Of a stretch of 64,000 nucleotides of DNA, positions 10,386 through 22,599 are shown piece after piece. The translations under genes and the position numbers were made by a program. The DNA is from Liolophura sinensis (Eukaryota; Mollusca; Polyplacophora; Chitonida; Chitonidae). The stretch spans positions 64,082,984 through 64,146,983 of the forward strand of contig NC_088300.1 of the NCBI RefSeq assembly GCF_032854445.1, written 5' to 3'. The notes beneath the pieces are model-generated. The model was not told the origin of the DNA. It made no database searches and saw nothing but the letters and a program-made list of their open reading frames with translations. The first letter of the stretch is position 1, and the number at the start of each line of letters is the position of its first letter.

Positions 10386-12768
10386 TTGTCAGAAAATTCG
10401 TATTTCTGTCCCAGTTTTACAAAGCACAACAACCAATCCACCAAAATAACCCTTAGAACACGTAGAATATACAGAAAATATAAAGTCTATACACTTTTAT
10501 ACACTTTTTACCCTTTTAAGGGTCTCCTGATGCCAGCTATCAACAAATTTGCTTTCAACCATATCTTGGTTTATACTAAACATATATAGCCCAACAATAA
10601 AAGGCTCAAAATAAGCGTTAGCAAACAGAATACATACAACATGTATAAAACCACTAGAAATTAAAATTAATCTAATTATGTTTAAAGACAATTGCAAGGA
10701 CTAAAACATGCATATCTCTTTGTATTTCTCATATGCATGTGTACATTATCATGTAAAACAACACCCATGTGGTTTTGAAAAAATCATATTTCATACCATT
10801 TAATACTAAAGAAATGTACCCGACACAAACCGTAAAGTTTGGATGATTAATTTGACACTATTGTTCCAAAAATGTGGGTAGATTCGAACCCTAAAGGCAT
10901 GCACAAGGCTTGTTTTGTGTCTTTAAGTGGGCGTCATTAAGCGTAAAATTTAGAAAGTTGTGTACGTTTCTGCCCAGGCCATTGTCTTACAAGTTAATGG
11001 CATATAATTGAAAAGGATTTAATCAGTGTATAGCTTGATATGGTCTGTATACTCTATGTGTTCTGAGGAGTATTTTGATGGGCTGGTTTTGTAAAATACA
11101 GACAAAGATACAGTCAGATACTGGCTCGCACATTTTCTGGCCAATGCCACACCAGGATACATTTAATTCTGTCTTATTATCCGGCAAGACAATAGCATGC
11201 CCGAATTAGAATATGCAGAACTTTCAAAAATTTTCCATTTCAGACGCAAAACAAGTCTCTTGTATCCCTCCAGTTCAACCTACTCACATTTTTTGAACTT
11301 TCTAACAGTGTCCACATGATGTTAAATCAATCATTTAAAACGTGTTGTTCACGTCTGTTACATGTGTTCAGTGGTGTAAAAATTTACATGACAGTTAAAA
11401 AAAAAAATACAAGTGGGTCGCCCTAGATGGACACAGGCGGATTATTGTGCATGACCACATATACATGTATATGAGAAAGAGAAAAAGATTTGCACGTGTC
11501 AGTCCATGTCACCGTCTTAGCAACCAATCAGATCAATCATTTTATTGCTGTGCTTTGTTTAGTATAAATGATTTGTTCCAAAACAAATTTATAGACATCT
11601 GAAATTATTTCGCATGTCCAATAAACAGATATCTCAAATTCGTTCGTTTCACCATCAAAACAAATAATATATTTTTATACATGATCTCCTGTGTCAGTAT
11701 ACCATATTCCAGGTTCGTGCATTCCCTGCTGTTTGTGGATTGGGTGGATAAGCTTTGCTCTAAGCAACTCTTGTGTTGGTTCAGTATTACAACCTTCAAT
11801 AATAAATGCTTGAGTATGGTGTAAAACACCAATCAAATAAATCAATAACGAATTGTGGACATTCCCTTGCCTCCTGTGTCATCGGAGCGTAGTTGACGAT
11901 TAGATGTCATGAGCGCGAAAAGAACATTCATATCGTCTTACAGGAAGTTTGTTGAGGAATCCCCACTCCACCCCAAGCAAAACACAGCTTCCTCCACCCT
12001 TCACGCTGACCGCCGTCGTATTATAGTTTGTTTCTTTTATCTTGTCACCTATGTTCAGCTATCTCTAATCTTAGTAATACTCACTACGTTAGTCACACGT
12101 AAAACCACAAGCTCTACACGTCCATATGTTGGTCGTACATATCATTGCAAACAAATACTTTTTCTAGTTCATTACGTTAAACTCCATTGCCTTTTTTTAT
12201 TAAAAAAAGAGCAATGGGCTGAGCAGTGAGCGTAAAGAGTTATTTGTTTTGCATTAGCTGCACGAACATACTGTTACGGAACAAATTCTGCGTCGTTACA
12301 CAGGCAATACATTTATGCATTGTTTTTCATAACACCATTCCCTAACATACAACATTAAAACCATTCTTTCGTGAGATCATATATGTGACAGGGTAAGGCT
12401 CCACCGAGCACAAATTGCATGGTCCTTTATAGACAGTGTATAGAATTCTGGGTTAGAGACTATTTCATATTGATGATGTACAAATGCTCACAGCTCTTTT
12501 GTATTTGTGTTAGATGTGTAATACTACTTTTGTGTGTACACTATTGTGACTATGATGCTTCCATTAGTAGTACCATTTGAACACTGTTGTTATGAGAGAA
12601 GGGAAGGTTTAACTACATCCGTGTGTACAGCAGATATTCCAGGTGATCTCCTGAGAAAAGCCCAAAACTTCTAACTGAGCAACAAAAGACAAGGCTTGGC
12701 CAGAAGAGATTGTGGACACAATAAAAACGGGGTTTTGTTAAAAATTAGGAAAGGGTGACATACCATGC
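10386..12768. other. Gene-free stretch
   Basis: No exon, domain or conserved motif recognised on either strand. The sequence is AT-rich with a SINE-A 3' fragment at 11806-11848 (GAGTATGGTGTAAAACACC). Open frames here have no recognisable protein. Confidence 0.6.
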
Positions 12769-13181
12769 AACCATACTCCTCACAGCGCGTAGCTCTTTAC
12801 CTTTCGCTTTACATCACTGCCACCAATAAAAAATTGTACAGAAATCTTGAACAATGCCGCGGTCGCTGGGGTCACGGTGATGAGGCCGGATGTTATGTCA
12901 GAAAACACAAACAATCCGTCTCAACTTTTATCTCTGATAATAGTTTATATACATCCATTCTCTTTATCCAAAGTGTGCACAACATGGTTCAAACCAACAC
13001 CTTAAACAACTTAACTGATGAATGCTGATTAAATAGTTCCTCGGGAGGAAACAAGTGACGAGGCTAAGTCTAAACAAGCCTACGTGCGTCTCACAGGTTC
13101 CGCAGGTCAAGCATGTCGATTGGTGGCAGTGATGTAAAGCGAAAGATACAGAGCGACGCGTGCGCTGTAAGGAGTATGCCT
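12769..13181. repeat. Inverted repeat, ~60-bp arms, ~290-bp spacer
   Basis: Arm 1 (about 12769-12828) and arm 2 (about 13116-13181) are imperfect reverse complements around TTGGTGGCAGTGATGTAAAG and GGAGTATG. No transposase or terminal TA was found, so it could be a foldback/MITE-like element or an inverted local duplication. Confidence 0.75.
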
Positions 13182-13259
13182 TACACCCGGCGAAATTCAT
13201 ATGATAAAAAATTATCCATCTTGACTGCTTGAAATCCTTTACTTCCACTAACAGGAGTA

Positions 13260-14390
13260 GATTTCATATAATACGCTGGTAGTGTGGACCAGGAAAACTG
13301 CACCTGACTAATAGTTTTGAAGACATCCATTGTTTAACGAAATAAAGCTCATAAACGCAATGTCTAAATGCTATCTTTATTCTAGAAGGTTTTCCAGAAG
13401 ACAGGTCAGTGTTGATGTTTGCTCTGTATATAAAGTAAAGTTGAAAAACAAAAATTCGTGTACCAGCCAATAAGAACGTTCCAGGCCAATAATCGCAAAG
13501 CCAATTCCCCGCATAACGTGTGACAAAACCCACCAAAGAACTAAGAATGTACATAAAGTACTAAACTAGGACGGAATCATTCAAAGAGAAGCAGTCAACA
13601 GTTTTCATTGATGTGGGAAAGAAGCAAGGTAAGTTCTAGACGACTGAGAGAAATCAGTATTTAAATCGTAAATGATGCTAGAATATCAGCAGTTGATAAT
13701 ATAATATGTATCTCAGTTGCGTGTTCATTGCAACTGTTCATATGGCCAACGTGAAGATTCAACACGATGAATATGTTGTCCCTAATGTGTTTTAATGTGA
13801 TTGTATGTTAAAGGTGATGACAACACAGCATTTTGAGTAATTTTAGACCAGTGAACACTAATATATTGTAATTAACACTACTGCATTTTACGTGTAAATT
13901 GCTACTATTTATGCATTTACAGTTAGAATAAAACCCTGACTAAGATAAACTGACAAAACGCCGTATTTTCACCGGTTACGTGTGGCCATTTGCCAGCTAT
14001 CATACTGTCGTCGCTGCTCTGGTTTTACTCTCCATTCTGTAGGTCTTTAATTATTTAGGTCGGCCAAAAAAGGGTTATTTTATAATTTATACCCGTGGGA
14101 ATACCTTTACACTGTTGATATATGGTTTCCCCGACTTTTACATAGATGTTATTCATGACAAATTCAAGCACCTCGATGAATATTGAGACATCCCATGATT
14201 GGTAACCTTTGTATGTAGTAGAACTGAAGAAGGCTTTGTTGCTGTTGACGTTAATATAGCGGTGATCGGTTTTATTAAACACCGATACAATTAATGATGA
14301 AATTCTATCAATTAAATCCGTGTGAGGAATAATAGTAAAGAGAGTGGTCAAATTCCAAGTAGATATGTCCTTGGGATTTTATAAAATTAT
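13260..14390 (-). mobile_element. Penelope-like retroelement fragment, internally deleted copy
   Basis: The minus strand at about 14055-14390 encodes reverse-transcriptase sequence collinear with the plus-strand copy at 17109-17390: STWNLTTLFTIIPHTDLIDR, then EVLEFVMNNIYVK, GETIYQQCKGIPTG. It ends in a stop. The region 13260-13800 is the non-coding 3' part of the family: it matches 15180-15800 in the same orientation. The piece between was lost. Confidence 0.75.
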
Positions 14391-15154
14391 ACAGCTTGGG
14401 GCGTTTTCCACAGGGAATAATTTTTACACATACATTTAATGTTTGTGTATTACGGTACACACAGAAATCTTCACTGTGTGACATACACTGGACTGGACAC
14501 ACCTCAAAGGCTACCTTCTGATGCGGTCCGGATAAACAGGGATAATAAATTTTATCACTGATGTTTATCATATGGTTTACATGGTGTTAATCTAGAGTTG
14601 AGATGTTAGACTTTAATTTGTGTGAACATAACCACAGAATGTGACATGAACAATGTAGTTCTTACAAAGATATGCTCAGTTTTACATCATTTCAAATATA
14701 TGCATTCAACAATTCATCTTGATTAAAGAATATTACATATTCATGTATCCGAGCGTTGGCTGTTAGCTCATCTGGTGTACACTGTTTAATGTACAGTCTG
14801 GTAATGAGGATAGACAGTTATACACGGTGCATGTTAGGCATATTTTCTCAACAAACAGAGCTTTTAATGGGACCAGTGAATACATAAACACGTGAAGATC
14901 TTCACACCAAAAATCGTGTGTGCTTCATCCATTTCCCCCAAGCAACAACACTTATGCGATCGACTCGGCAAAAAAAAGTGCGGTGAAGTCATAATTACTA
15001 TGAGAAAAGATGAGATAACAGAAATACCATAATCAGATCCTATTATCAGAAATATTGGGGATTTCACTAAACATTTACCCAACAAACTTCGATGCAAAAT
15101 ATTTTCCAGTAAATATTTGAGGGCTTTAGTGACTATCCTAATCAATATAATTAA

Positions 15155-16080
15155 ATTTACCTCAGTCTCGGTTTTATTCTAACTGTTCATGTAGTTCATC
15201 TATAATGCACTAGTAGTGTGGACGAGGAAATCGCACCTGACTGATAGTTTTGAACACATCCATTGTTTAATGACATAAAGATTTAAACGCAATGCATAAA
15301 TGGTACAAATGTATCTTTATTCAAGAAGGTTTTCTAGAAGCTAATGATGATGCGTGCCCTGTGGATGAAGTTGAAAAACAAAAATGATCGTTGTAGTGAG
15401 AACGAGAGCTTTCTTTAAATACAAGAATTTGTCGTAAATCTTTGCGTCGAAACATTCGTATCCAAGCCAATAAGGACGTTCCGGTTCATTAATCGCAATG
15501 TGCACTGCCCAAACCAACGTATAACAAAAGGAACTAAGAAAGTATGTAAAATATGAAAATGGGACGGTATCATGCAAAGAGAAGCAGTCAGCAGTTTTTA
15601 TTGATGTTGGAGAGACGCAAGGTATGTTCTAGGCGACTGAGTGAAATCAGTATTCAAATCTTGTACCATGCTAGAACATCAATTGCCCATAACAAAATAT
15701 ATATCTCAGTTCCACTTTGATTGCAACTGTTCATATATCCAACGTGGCGATCTTATTCAACACGATGAATATAAAGCCCCTAGCCCTGAGTTAATTTGAA
15801 TTAAATAATCATGAAACAGACCTCCAGAGATTCTGGACTGTCTGTCCATATTTACATACAAGAGAACTGTACTCATTGTAAAACTTAAGGAACTTGGAGT
15901 GAAGACCTGGAGTGAAGGTGTTTGATGGAATAACCTTGAAACACTAGTTTTTGCAGTAATAACTTGTGACGTTGATTGAAATCGTCACACAAAGCGCAGG
16001 ATCTAACAAATGCTACAAGGTGAGATATGTGCAAGCCATAAGCAAGACCCTTCGGTATATTGCTGTCCAAGTAAGGATAA
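15155..16080 (-). mobile_element. Penelope-like retroelement 3' fragment
   Basis: Minus-strand 15885-16070 encodes the C-terminal part of the same protein family (DSNIPKGLAYGLHISHLVAF, then RSCALCDDFNQRHKLLLQ). The non-coding 3' region runs on to about 15155. It is the reverse complement of the plus-strand copy's tail at 19482-19870, so the two copies form a large inverted arrangement. This copy also shows the uninterrupted site into which the Tc1 element at 17822-19481 inserted in its sister. Confidence 0.8.
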
Positions 16081-17821
16081 TTTAATCTTGTCGTGAAGTT
16101 TGCCAGAGAGGAAACGGTCTTTCTATAAGTATATAGATCTAAATTTTAAATGATTCAGAGGTTAACAATGCTGTGCCGAATTACTTCGACATACGATAGC
16201 CCCATGCATTTCCTACCAATATACTAAACCAATCGCTTCTCAGATATTTAATTACGCTAAAGCAGTTAAAGATTTTGAGATGTCTCATTATACAGTTGTG
16301 ACTGTGAATCGTCAGATTTTACCCATGTCTCGATCGGTAAACTTAAAATTGTAATTAATGATGATCCTCGAAATCTGCTTGTGAGGGGCCGCAAGTATAG
16401 AGAGCCGAGAAAGTTAAATATGAGAGCTGTTAAGAAAATTGTCCTTTCGTCGCTTGAAAACTTGCAAAAAATGGTAGGTAGAAGCTTCAGTCCTTGACAC
16501 TTGGCTTGACCTAGTAAAGGAAAAGGTTGTGTATGCAATCCACTATATTAATACTAATGCTCATGCGACAGCCAAACAAGTTGTGAAGGATCCTACCGTG
16601 CGAAGAGTACTTGATGATCTTCTTAGGAAATACCTTATTATTCTTCTGGACAAAGCTCCCAATAATATAATATTTGTCAGCAAGAATTGTTACTACCAAG
16701 TTCTTGGAGAAGAGCTTAACACCACTACAACAGTCGCAGCATCAACGTGTTTTAGAACTACCAATACTCTGGAGGAACTATTTAAAAAGCATCAGTCCTT
16801 TCTCAAACAGAGGAGTGTATCCGTACCTTCCCGTCACACTCATATATCACAACTTTGCTGGATTCCAAAAGTGCATAAATCTCCATACAAAGCTCGCTTT
16901 ATTGCGCGGTCGAGAAGCTGTACCACCAAACTTGTATCTACTCTCTTAACGAAGACACCACAAGAAGTACAGTCATTTTGGAAATAGTACTGTTGTACAA
17001 TTGAAAAAAATTCAGGCGTTAACTGTACGTGGATCCTTAAAAAATCAAAACGTTTCACTGAAGAACTAGACGCTCAAATATACGCACAGTATAAGGAGAT
17101 CTCTACTTGGGATTTTTCCACTCTGTATACTACAATTCTTCACTCAGATTTAATTGATAGAATTTCGTCACTAATTGTGTCGGTTTTTAATAAAACTGGT
17201 CAGCGCCATATTAACGTCAAAGGAAACAAAGCCTTCTTCAGCTCAACTACATAGATGAGTTACCATTCATGGGATGTTTCATCGAGGTGCTTGAGTTTCT
17301 CATGAATAACATCTATGTGAAATTCGGGGAAACCATATATCAGCAATGTATAGGTATTCCGATGGGTACAAATTGTCCCCCCCCCCCCCACCTTTGGCCG
17401 ACCTATACCTGTTCTCATATGAATACGACTCATATATGCAGAAACTACATGTATTAAGGAGTAATTCTCACCGGACCCGATCTTTCTCGTCCACTAAACG
17501 GTATACTGATGATCTGCTGGCTTTAAACGATCCACATATAGCAAAAGCTGTAACAGAGATATACCCACCTTCGCTGGATTTAAAGGAAACCACAAACTCT
17601 GCAGATGGTACATCTTATCTAAACCTATATTTGCACAAAACCAAAACGGTTTCCTCTCTCGCGGGGTTTCAATAGTTAGTTTCACTTTTGACAGTGCAAA
17701 TTATTCTTACTTGGACAGCAATATACCGAAGTGTCCTACATATGGTGAGTACATATTTCACCATGTAGCATTTGTTAGATCCTGCGCGTTGTGTGACGAT
17801 TTCAATCAACGTTACAAATTA

Positions 17822-19481
17822 CAGTCCTGGAAGAAAGTTTGGAATATTGGTGAATTTCACACCATCTCCACGAAGAGCGTGGTTCGTTGTGTTCAGGTCA
17901 ATAATCTGTCGATTGGTTTCACTTGGACTAGTCTCTATGATGCATTATCAATAGTTTCCTCAAACCAAAACATTTCTAAATGTTATAGAAGACGAGTTTT
18001 TCACGATATTCTGAAAGCGCCCCAAACAAGTGCAGAAATTCAGTGAAACCCATGTATTTTATTACGAGCTGTAGCTTTTATTCGATTGGAAATATGTCTA
18101 CAATACTTGGTAAGTTAAATATGCAAAACACTAACAATACAGAAAATTAATTTAGTACTTGGTGTGCCCACCCCTCGCATTGTACAATGCGCGCACACGT
18201 CTTGGCATACTGGCAAAGTTTCTTCCGGTATATCTCTCCAGCAAGTGAGCACAGCACGAGTTCAGCCACGTTCGTTGGGGTTTCATCCAGGTTATTCAAC
18301 CCACGGGAAACTTCCGCCCACAAGTTCTCAATTGGGTTCATATCCGGTGAAATGGCTGACCACTGCATGTGCTCAACACCCTCCTGTTCCAGAAAATTCC
18401 GTATCAGTTCGGTCCGGTGCGGCGTGGTGTTGTCGTCCTGATACACAAAGTTTGCCCTGAATTGTTGCCGAGCAAATGGGAGCATTATCGTTTCCAGAAT
18501 CCGTTGATATTGGTGCTGGTTCATGTGTCCATCCAAGACGTGCAGGTCGCATTTACCAGTGCTATGAAAAGCACCCCAGACGGTGACCCCACCGCCCCCG
18601 CCTTGGACTCTGGGCATGATGCAATCTTCGTTCAGAGCCTCGTGAGCCTGACGACGCACCATCACACGGCCATCTTCCCGGTAGACGACAAAACGAGACT
18701 CATCACTGAATATCACGTGTCGCCAGTGTCCCACCTGCCAGTTCAGGTGTTCCCGCGCCCAGGATAAGCGTGCCTGGCGGTGTCGACGCTGTAGCAAAGG
18801 CTTCCTCTTAGGCCTCCTTACCAAATACCCAGCAGTCAACAGTCTGGATCGCACTAAGCGGCTTGACACAGGAGAATTGGTAAATCTCATCCAGTCAGCG
18901 CGTATCTGGTTGGAACTCTTCGTACAGCCATTGCGGCAAAGTCTCACCAGATACCGGTCCTCTCTCTCGGTGGTCTTTCGTGGCCGACCAGACCTCGGTC
19001 TAGGCGTCGGCACACCCGTCTGTCGGTGTCGCTTAAAGATTTTGGAAACGGCTCCCTGAGTGACACCAAGAGCTGCTGCAATGTCCTTCTGTTTTGCACC
19101 AGCCAGGCTCATACCAACGATACGGTTGCAGACTGCAGCACTCAGTTGACGTCTCATGATCACAGCAGTATTGTTGGAAACACTCTGGAGCACTGGCATG
19201 CCTTAACCGAGCTTTTATAAGAGTTACAAGGTTAAATTATAATCATGTCTGCGTACATGACTTTTTCACTGAGAAATGGATGGTCATGCTTTGTCCCAAC
19301 TGTAATTTTGCTCAGGTGACACAAGCAATAATGGTGTGTATGAGCTGAAAGGGGGCATAATCCACTACATTTTCCACCCAAACAAGAATGTGTGCATTCA
19401 ATGTAAGGCGCACAAAAGTATGTTTCTGGTAAATGCTATCATCAGTGAAAACAATATTCCAAACTTTTTTTTCCAGGACTG
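17822..19481 (-). mobile_element. Intact Tc1/mariner transposon nested in the RT copy
   Basis: 1,660 bp element. Inverted termini of ~28-30 bp begin CAGTCCTGGA and include GTTTGGAATATTG at both ends, differing by a few bases or indels. TA duplications are at 17820-17821 and 19482-19483. The sister retroelement fragment at 15885-16080 has the uninterrupted sequence (ACAAGTTATTACTGC on the minus strand), matching the joined flanks here with one TA. Carries one transposase gene on the minus strand. Confidence 0.95.
18147..19199 (-). CDS. Tc1/mariner transposase, intact 350-aa frame (DD34E)
   Basis: Cut-and-paste transposase that binds the element's inverted termini and excises and inserts at TA. 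N-terminal helix-turn-helix DNA-binding region at about residues 24-66 (ALGVTQGAVSKIFKRHRQTG), GRPR hinge at 71-74, and DDE catalytic core: Asp166 in VIFSDESRF, Asp256 in VYQDDNTTPH, Glu291 in SPDMNPIENLW. The last two are separated by 34 residues, the DD34E spacing of Tc1. Length and motif order are normal for the family and there is no internal stop, unlike the Tc1 remnant at 423-1902. Met15 (MRRQLSAAV) is an alternative start. Coding potential looks complete; activity is not shown. Confidence 0.93.
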   Translation of the reverse strand: MPVLQSVSNNTAVIMRRQLSAAVCNRIVGMSLAGAKQKDIAAALGVTQGAVSKIFKRHRQTGVPTPRPRSGRPRKTTEREDRYLVRLCRNGCTKSSNQIRADWMRFTNSPVSSRLVRSRLLTAGYLVRRPKRKPLLQRRHRQARLSWAREHLNWQVGHWRHVIFSDESRFVVYREDGRVMVRRQAHEALNEDCIMPRVQGGGGGVTVWGAFHSTGKCDLHVLDGHMNQHQYQRILETIMLPFARQQFRANFVYQDDNTTPHRTELIRNFLEQEGVEHMQWSAISPDMNPIENLWAEVSRGLNNLDETPTNVAELVLCSLAGEIYRKKLCQYAKTCARIVQCEGWAHQVLN

Positions 19482-19870
19482 TATTACTGCAAAAACTAGT
19501 TTTTCAAGGTTATTCCATCAAACGCCTTCACTCCAAGTCTTCACTCCAAGTTTCTTAAATTTTGCAATGAGTACAGTTCTCTTGTAAGTACACATGGACA
19601 GAGTGATTAGAATCTCTGGAGGTCTGTTTCATGATTGTGTCTAATTCCGCGTACCCCTAGCCTAGGGGCTGTATATTCATCGTGTTGAATAAGATCACCT
19701 CGTCAGATATATGATCAGTTGCAATCAAAGCAGAACTGGGATGCACATTTTGTATGGACAATTGATATTCTAGCATGGTACATGATTTGAATATTGATAC
19801 TCAGTCGCCTAGGACATAGCTTGCGTCTTTCCTACATCACTGAAAGCTGTTCGCCGCTTCTCTTTCGGAC

Positions 19871-22130
19871 ATCATGGCCCGTTAAATCAGTGATTTTATT
19901 AAATCATATACATTGGTAATTGTTGTTTTTTGGTTTTACAATGCGACATTGTTAAATTACATATGTATATTATTGTTATGATTGCGTTTTTTTCACAATG
20001 ATATATATATATACTTAAATTGTTGGAATGCATTCTAAACGTAATTATTGTACGACATTTGTGAATAACAATTGAGATGAAAAACAATTTAGAGAAGTGT
20101 GTACAGAGCAGAAGTGTTGATAGATAATGGTTCCCTTGCTTCCTCCTCATGTGACGTTGTGGTCGATGTCTTTTGTCACTTATACTGGACGCAGTCCAGG
20201 AAAAACAAGCGTACTGGAAACCTGTGCGTGTAACAAACGCGACAAGTATATCAGAGGGGAGAATGAGGCAAGGGAAAGTCCTATGATTGTAGAGTCTCTT
20301 GTTTAAGCTGTCTGGTGGATCAGTAATCACACGGGTTCTTGGATTTATTGATATTGATTTCTTCATTGCCTTTCTTCATGGTTTCCTTTGGTGCCGAAGA
20401 CAGTCCGTTTCACATTGCATGTAAATTTCTGTAAGTATATGTTAAACAAAAGAGATGTGGTCTTTTGAGTGATGAGGCGTTTTGTTTTTTGTTTGTTTTT
20501 TTGTGTGTTTTTTTTTTTGTTGTTTTTTTTTTGTTTGTTTTTTTCATTTTTCATTTTGTTATTTTATTATTTTATGTATGCGGAGATAACTAAACGCACA
20601 TAAACGCACAGCCCACATTTGATGCACGCGCAGACACACACATGCATCCATGCACTCATTGACGCATATTCAAGTACACATATTAGTGTAAATATCAAAT
20701 TAGACAAATAGGTAAGACAAAAAATAAATAAAGTAAATAGATAACAAAAGAAATGAATAATCAGAACAGATAATATAAATCGATCGTTTGTATCCGCGGG
20801 TTTAAAATTTCGCGAAGCGCATTTTGTATATGAAATCGACTCTCAAAATCAAGGTACCGCCGATGAAGTCTAACCTGCACTTTTAATGCTCAAATGGCAG
20901 CCAAAATCTTGAGAACATGTGTAAACGATAAATAAGTGAATACAAAGTTAAATGAAAAGGTAAACATACAAACAATGAAACCCCTAATCAATTTATGGAG
21001 ATGATTTTGTTTTCATCAGATTCATGTGTTTTGTGAGTGCATGATTGTCCCTCAAAATCTCAATAGTTGCCTTTCAATATGCAAATATCTGATATAACCG
21101 TTCATATCAACGAATAAGCGAAAACTTTTGTGAGGTGAAGTCCCTTCCTAATTTGTATAACACAACTTCCATTTGTACAATTGTTTGTCTTCATCGACAC
21201 ATTTGTATGATTTCCACAGTCAAAAAACGAACGGAAAGCTGATGATGACATGAATGAAATAAACAAACTATCCATGAAAAATCTTTAATATTTTAATCAC
21301 ATATTTAACACTTGACAGCATGCTTTCTATGGAAAAGGATTTCAACAAGCCATAGAACATGTATTTAACTGATACCGATATATAAGCCTACGAAATACGT
21401 TGACATTCTATATTATTTATTTACATATATATTGCTTGTGAGTTGCCCCTTCGTATTTTTGAGAAGAGAGTTTGGATGACGGAGAAATAATGGACAGCAG
21501 AAGATTGGATCTATTCGTAATTTCATTCGGGCAATGACAATACCGTTCTTTTTTGTTGTTATTGTTGATCTGTTTTCTAAATATGCTGCTTTCTAATTAT
21601 AAAAAAGAATTTAAACAAAAACGCATTGTGTGTCCTTTTACCGACACACTGAGTCAAAGCTCTTATATAGCTGTACATGGGTTGATTTTCCCTCACGGTA
21701 TGATTTATGGCAAATGGATTGTAAGCAGGAGGCTGTCATGCAAAAAGGCGCATTCCATTCTAGGTCTATACCTGCATCACTGATATGCATTGTATGCATA
21801 TGTTACATGTCCTTACATGTCCCTGTGCTGGGTTGTAGAGGATTTATCAGGCGAGCCAGGCTGTATTCATTCTCCTTGGTACAAAATTCAGCTCACCTGG
21901 TAAATCCTGTACCACCCAGCCCAGATCCGTGTAACACATTTGTCCGCTGCATTATACGATTTGTATAGCACTCTGGTCGGTCATAATGGTGTGACGCAAT
22001 CAATTGGGGAAATTCTGCTGATAACGCATGTCCAAAGACTGATATGTTAAAAATCATGGCTGCTGCAGGCTGGTATTCACCAATACAATGGTCATAATGG
22101 ATAATAATGGATACGTATGTATGCATGTAT
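19871..22130. other. Gene-free stretch
   Basis: No recognisable gene. A T-rich low-complexity tract lies at 20475-20550. The longest frame (minus, 19899-20366) has no family features and covers low-complexity DNA. Confidence 0.55.
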
Positions 22131-22175
22131 GCATGTATGCTTGGGGTTTAACGTTGCGCTTAACCATTTTTTCAG
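22113..22175 (-). repeat. ATGCATGT microsatellite plus degenerate SINE-B 3' end
   Basis: ATGTATGC-type repeats (22113-22140) run into TTGGGGTTTAACG, the reverse of the SINE-B 3' end GTTAAACCCCAAGC. Confidence 0.5.
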
Positions 22176-22279
22176 TCTTGTCACGACGAGAAGTCACTGA
22201 AGCAACATGCTAAATGACATCCCACCTAGTCACATTATACTGACACCGGGCCAACCAGTCATGTTTCTTTGCTTTAAGA

Positions 22280-22595
22280 ATTTACCTCAGTCACGGTTTT
22301 ATTTCAAGTGTTCATGTAAATGCATAAATACATGTAGTAACAATTTACACGTCCCATGGCACCATGGCTTAAGCAGAATTAGGTTTTAAAAAATACAGTG
22401 ATGTTAAGTGCAATTTATTTGACGTCTCTAGCTGGTCTAGAATTACCCAAAATGCTCTGTTGTCATCACATTTAACACACAACGTCATGATCATATAACA
22501 ATGAATGATTGTTTAAAGACAATAAAGCTGTGAAACACAAGCGATATACAAATCCTATGTTTATTCTAGAAGGTTGTCTAGAAATTTTTATTTGA
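22280..22595 (-). repeat. Penelope-like 3' non-coding fragment
   Basis: TTTACCTCAGTCACGGTTTTAT matches 15155-15180, and TTTATTCTAGAAGGTTGTCTAGAA matches 13375-13400 and 15315-15340. An inner block (22430-22480, TTACCCAAAATGCTCTGTTG) is reverse-complementary to 13810-13860, so this copy is rearranged. Confidence 0.65.
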
Positions 22596-22599
22596 TAAG

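Larger units (their letters stand above)
16500..19870 (+). pseudogene. Penelope-like reverse transcriptase copy split by a Tc1 element
   Basis: A reverse transcriptase of a retroelement, Penelope-like by motif order (no search run). Reading 16529-16987 gives NNIIFVSKNCYYQVL, LCWIPKVHKSPYKARFIARS and a CTTKLVSTLLTK block. After an in-frame TAG at 16985-16987 it continues with STWDFSTLYTTI. Another stop follows near 17252, then the GETIYQQCIGIPMGTN motif and, after a frameshift in a 13-C run at 17377-17389, ADLYLFSYEYD and the catalytic YTDD (17502-17513). Coding runs on to DSNIPKCPTYGEY and RSCALCDDFNQ, is interrupted at 17821 by a transposon, and resumes at 19482. The 3' non-coding tail extends to about 19870. 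It is dead: two stops, two frameshifts and one insertion. No GIY-YIG nuclease was seen. Confidence 0.8.

Noticed and set aside
18164-18767. Plus-strand frames of up to 132 aa
   Set aside because: Antisense to the intact Tc1 transposase.
19899-20366. 155-aa minus-strand frame
   Set aside because: Low-complexity, no motif, next to a T-rich tract; no supporting splice or family evidence.
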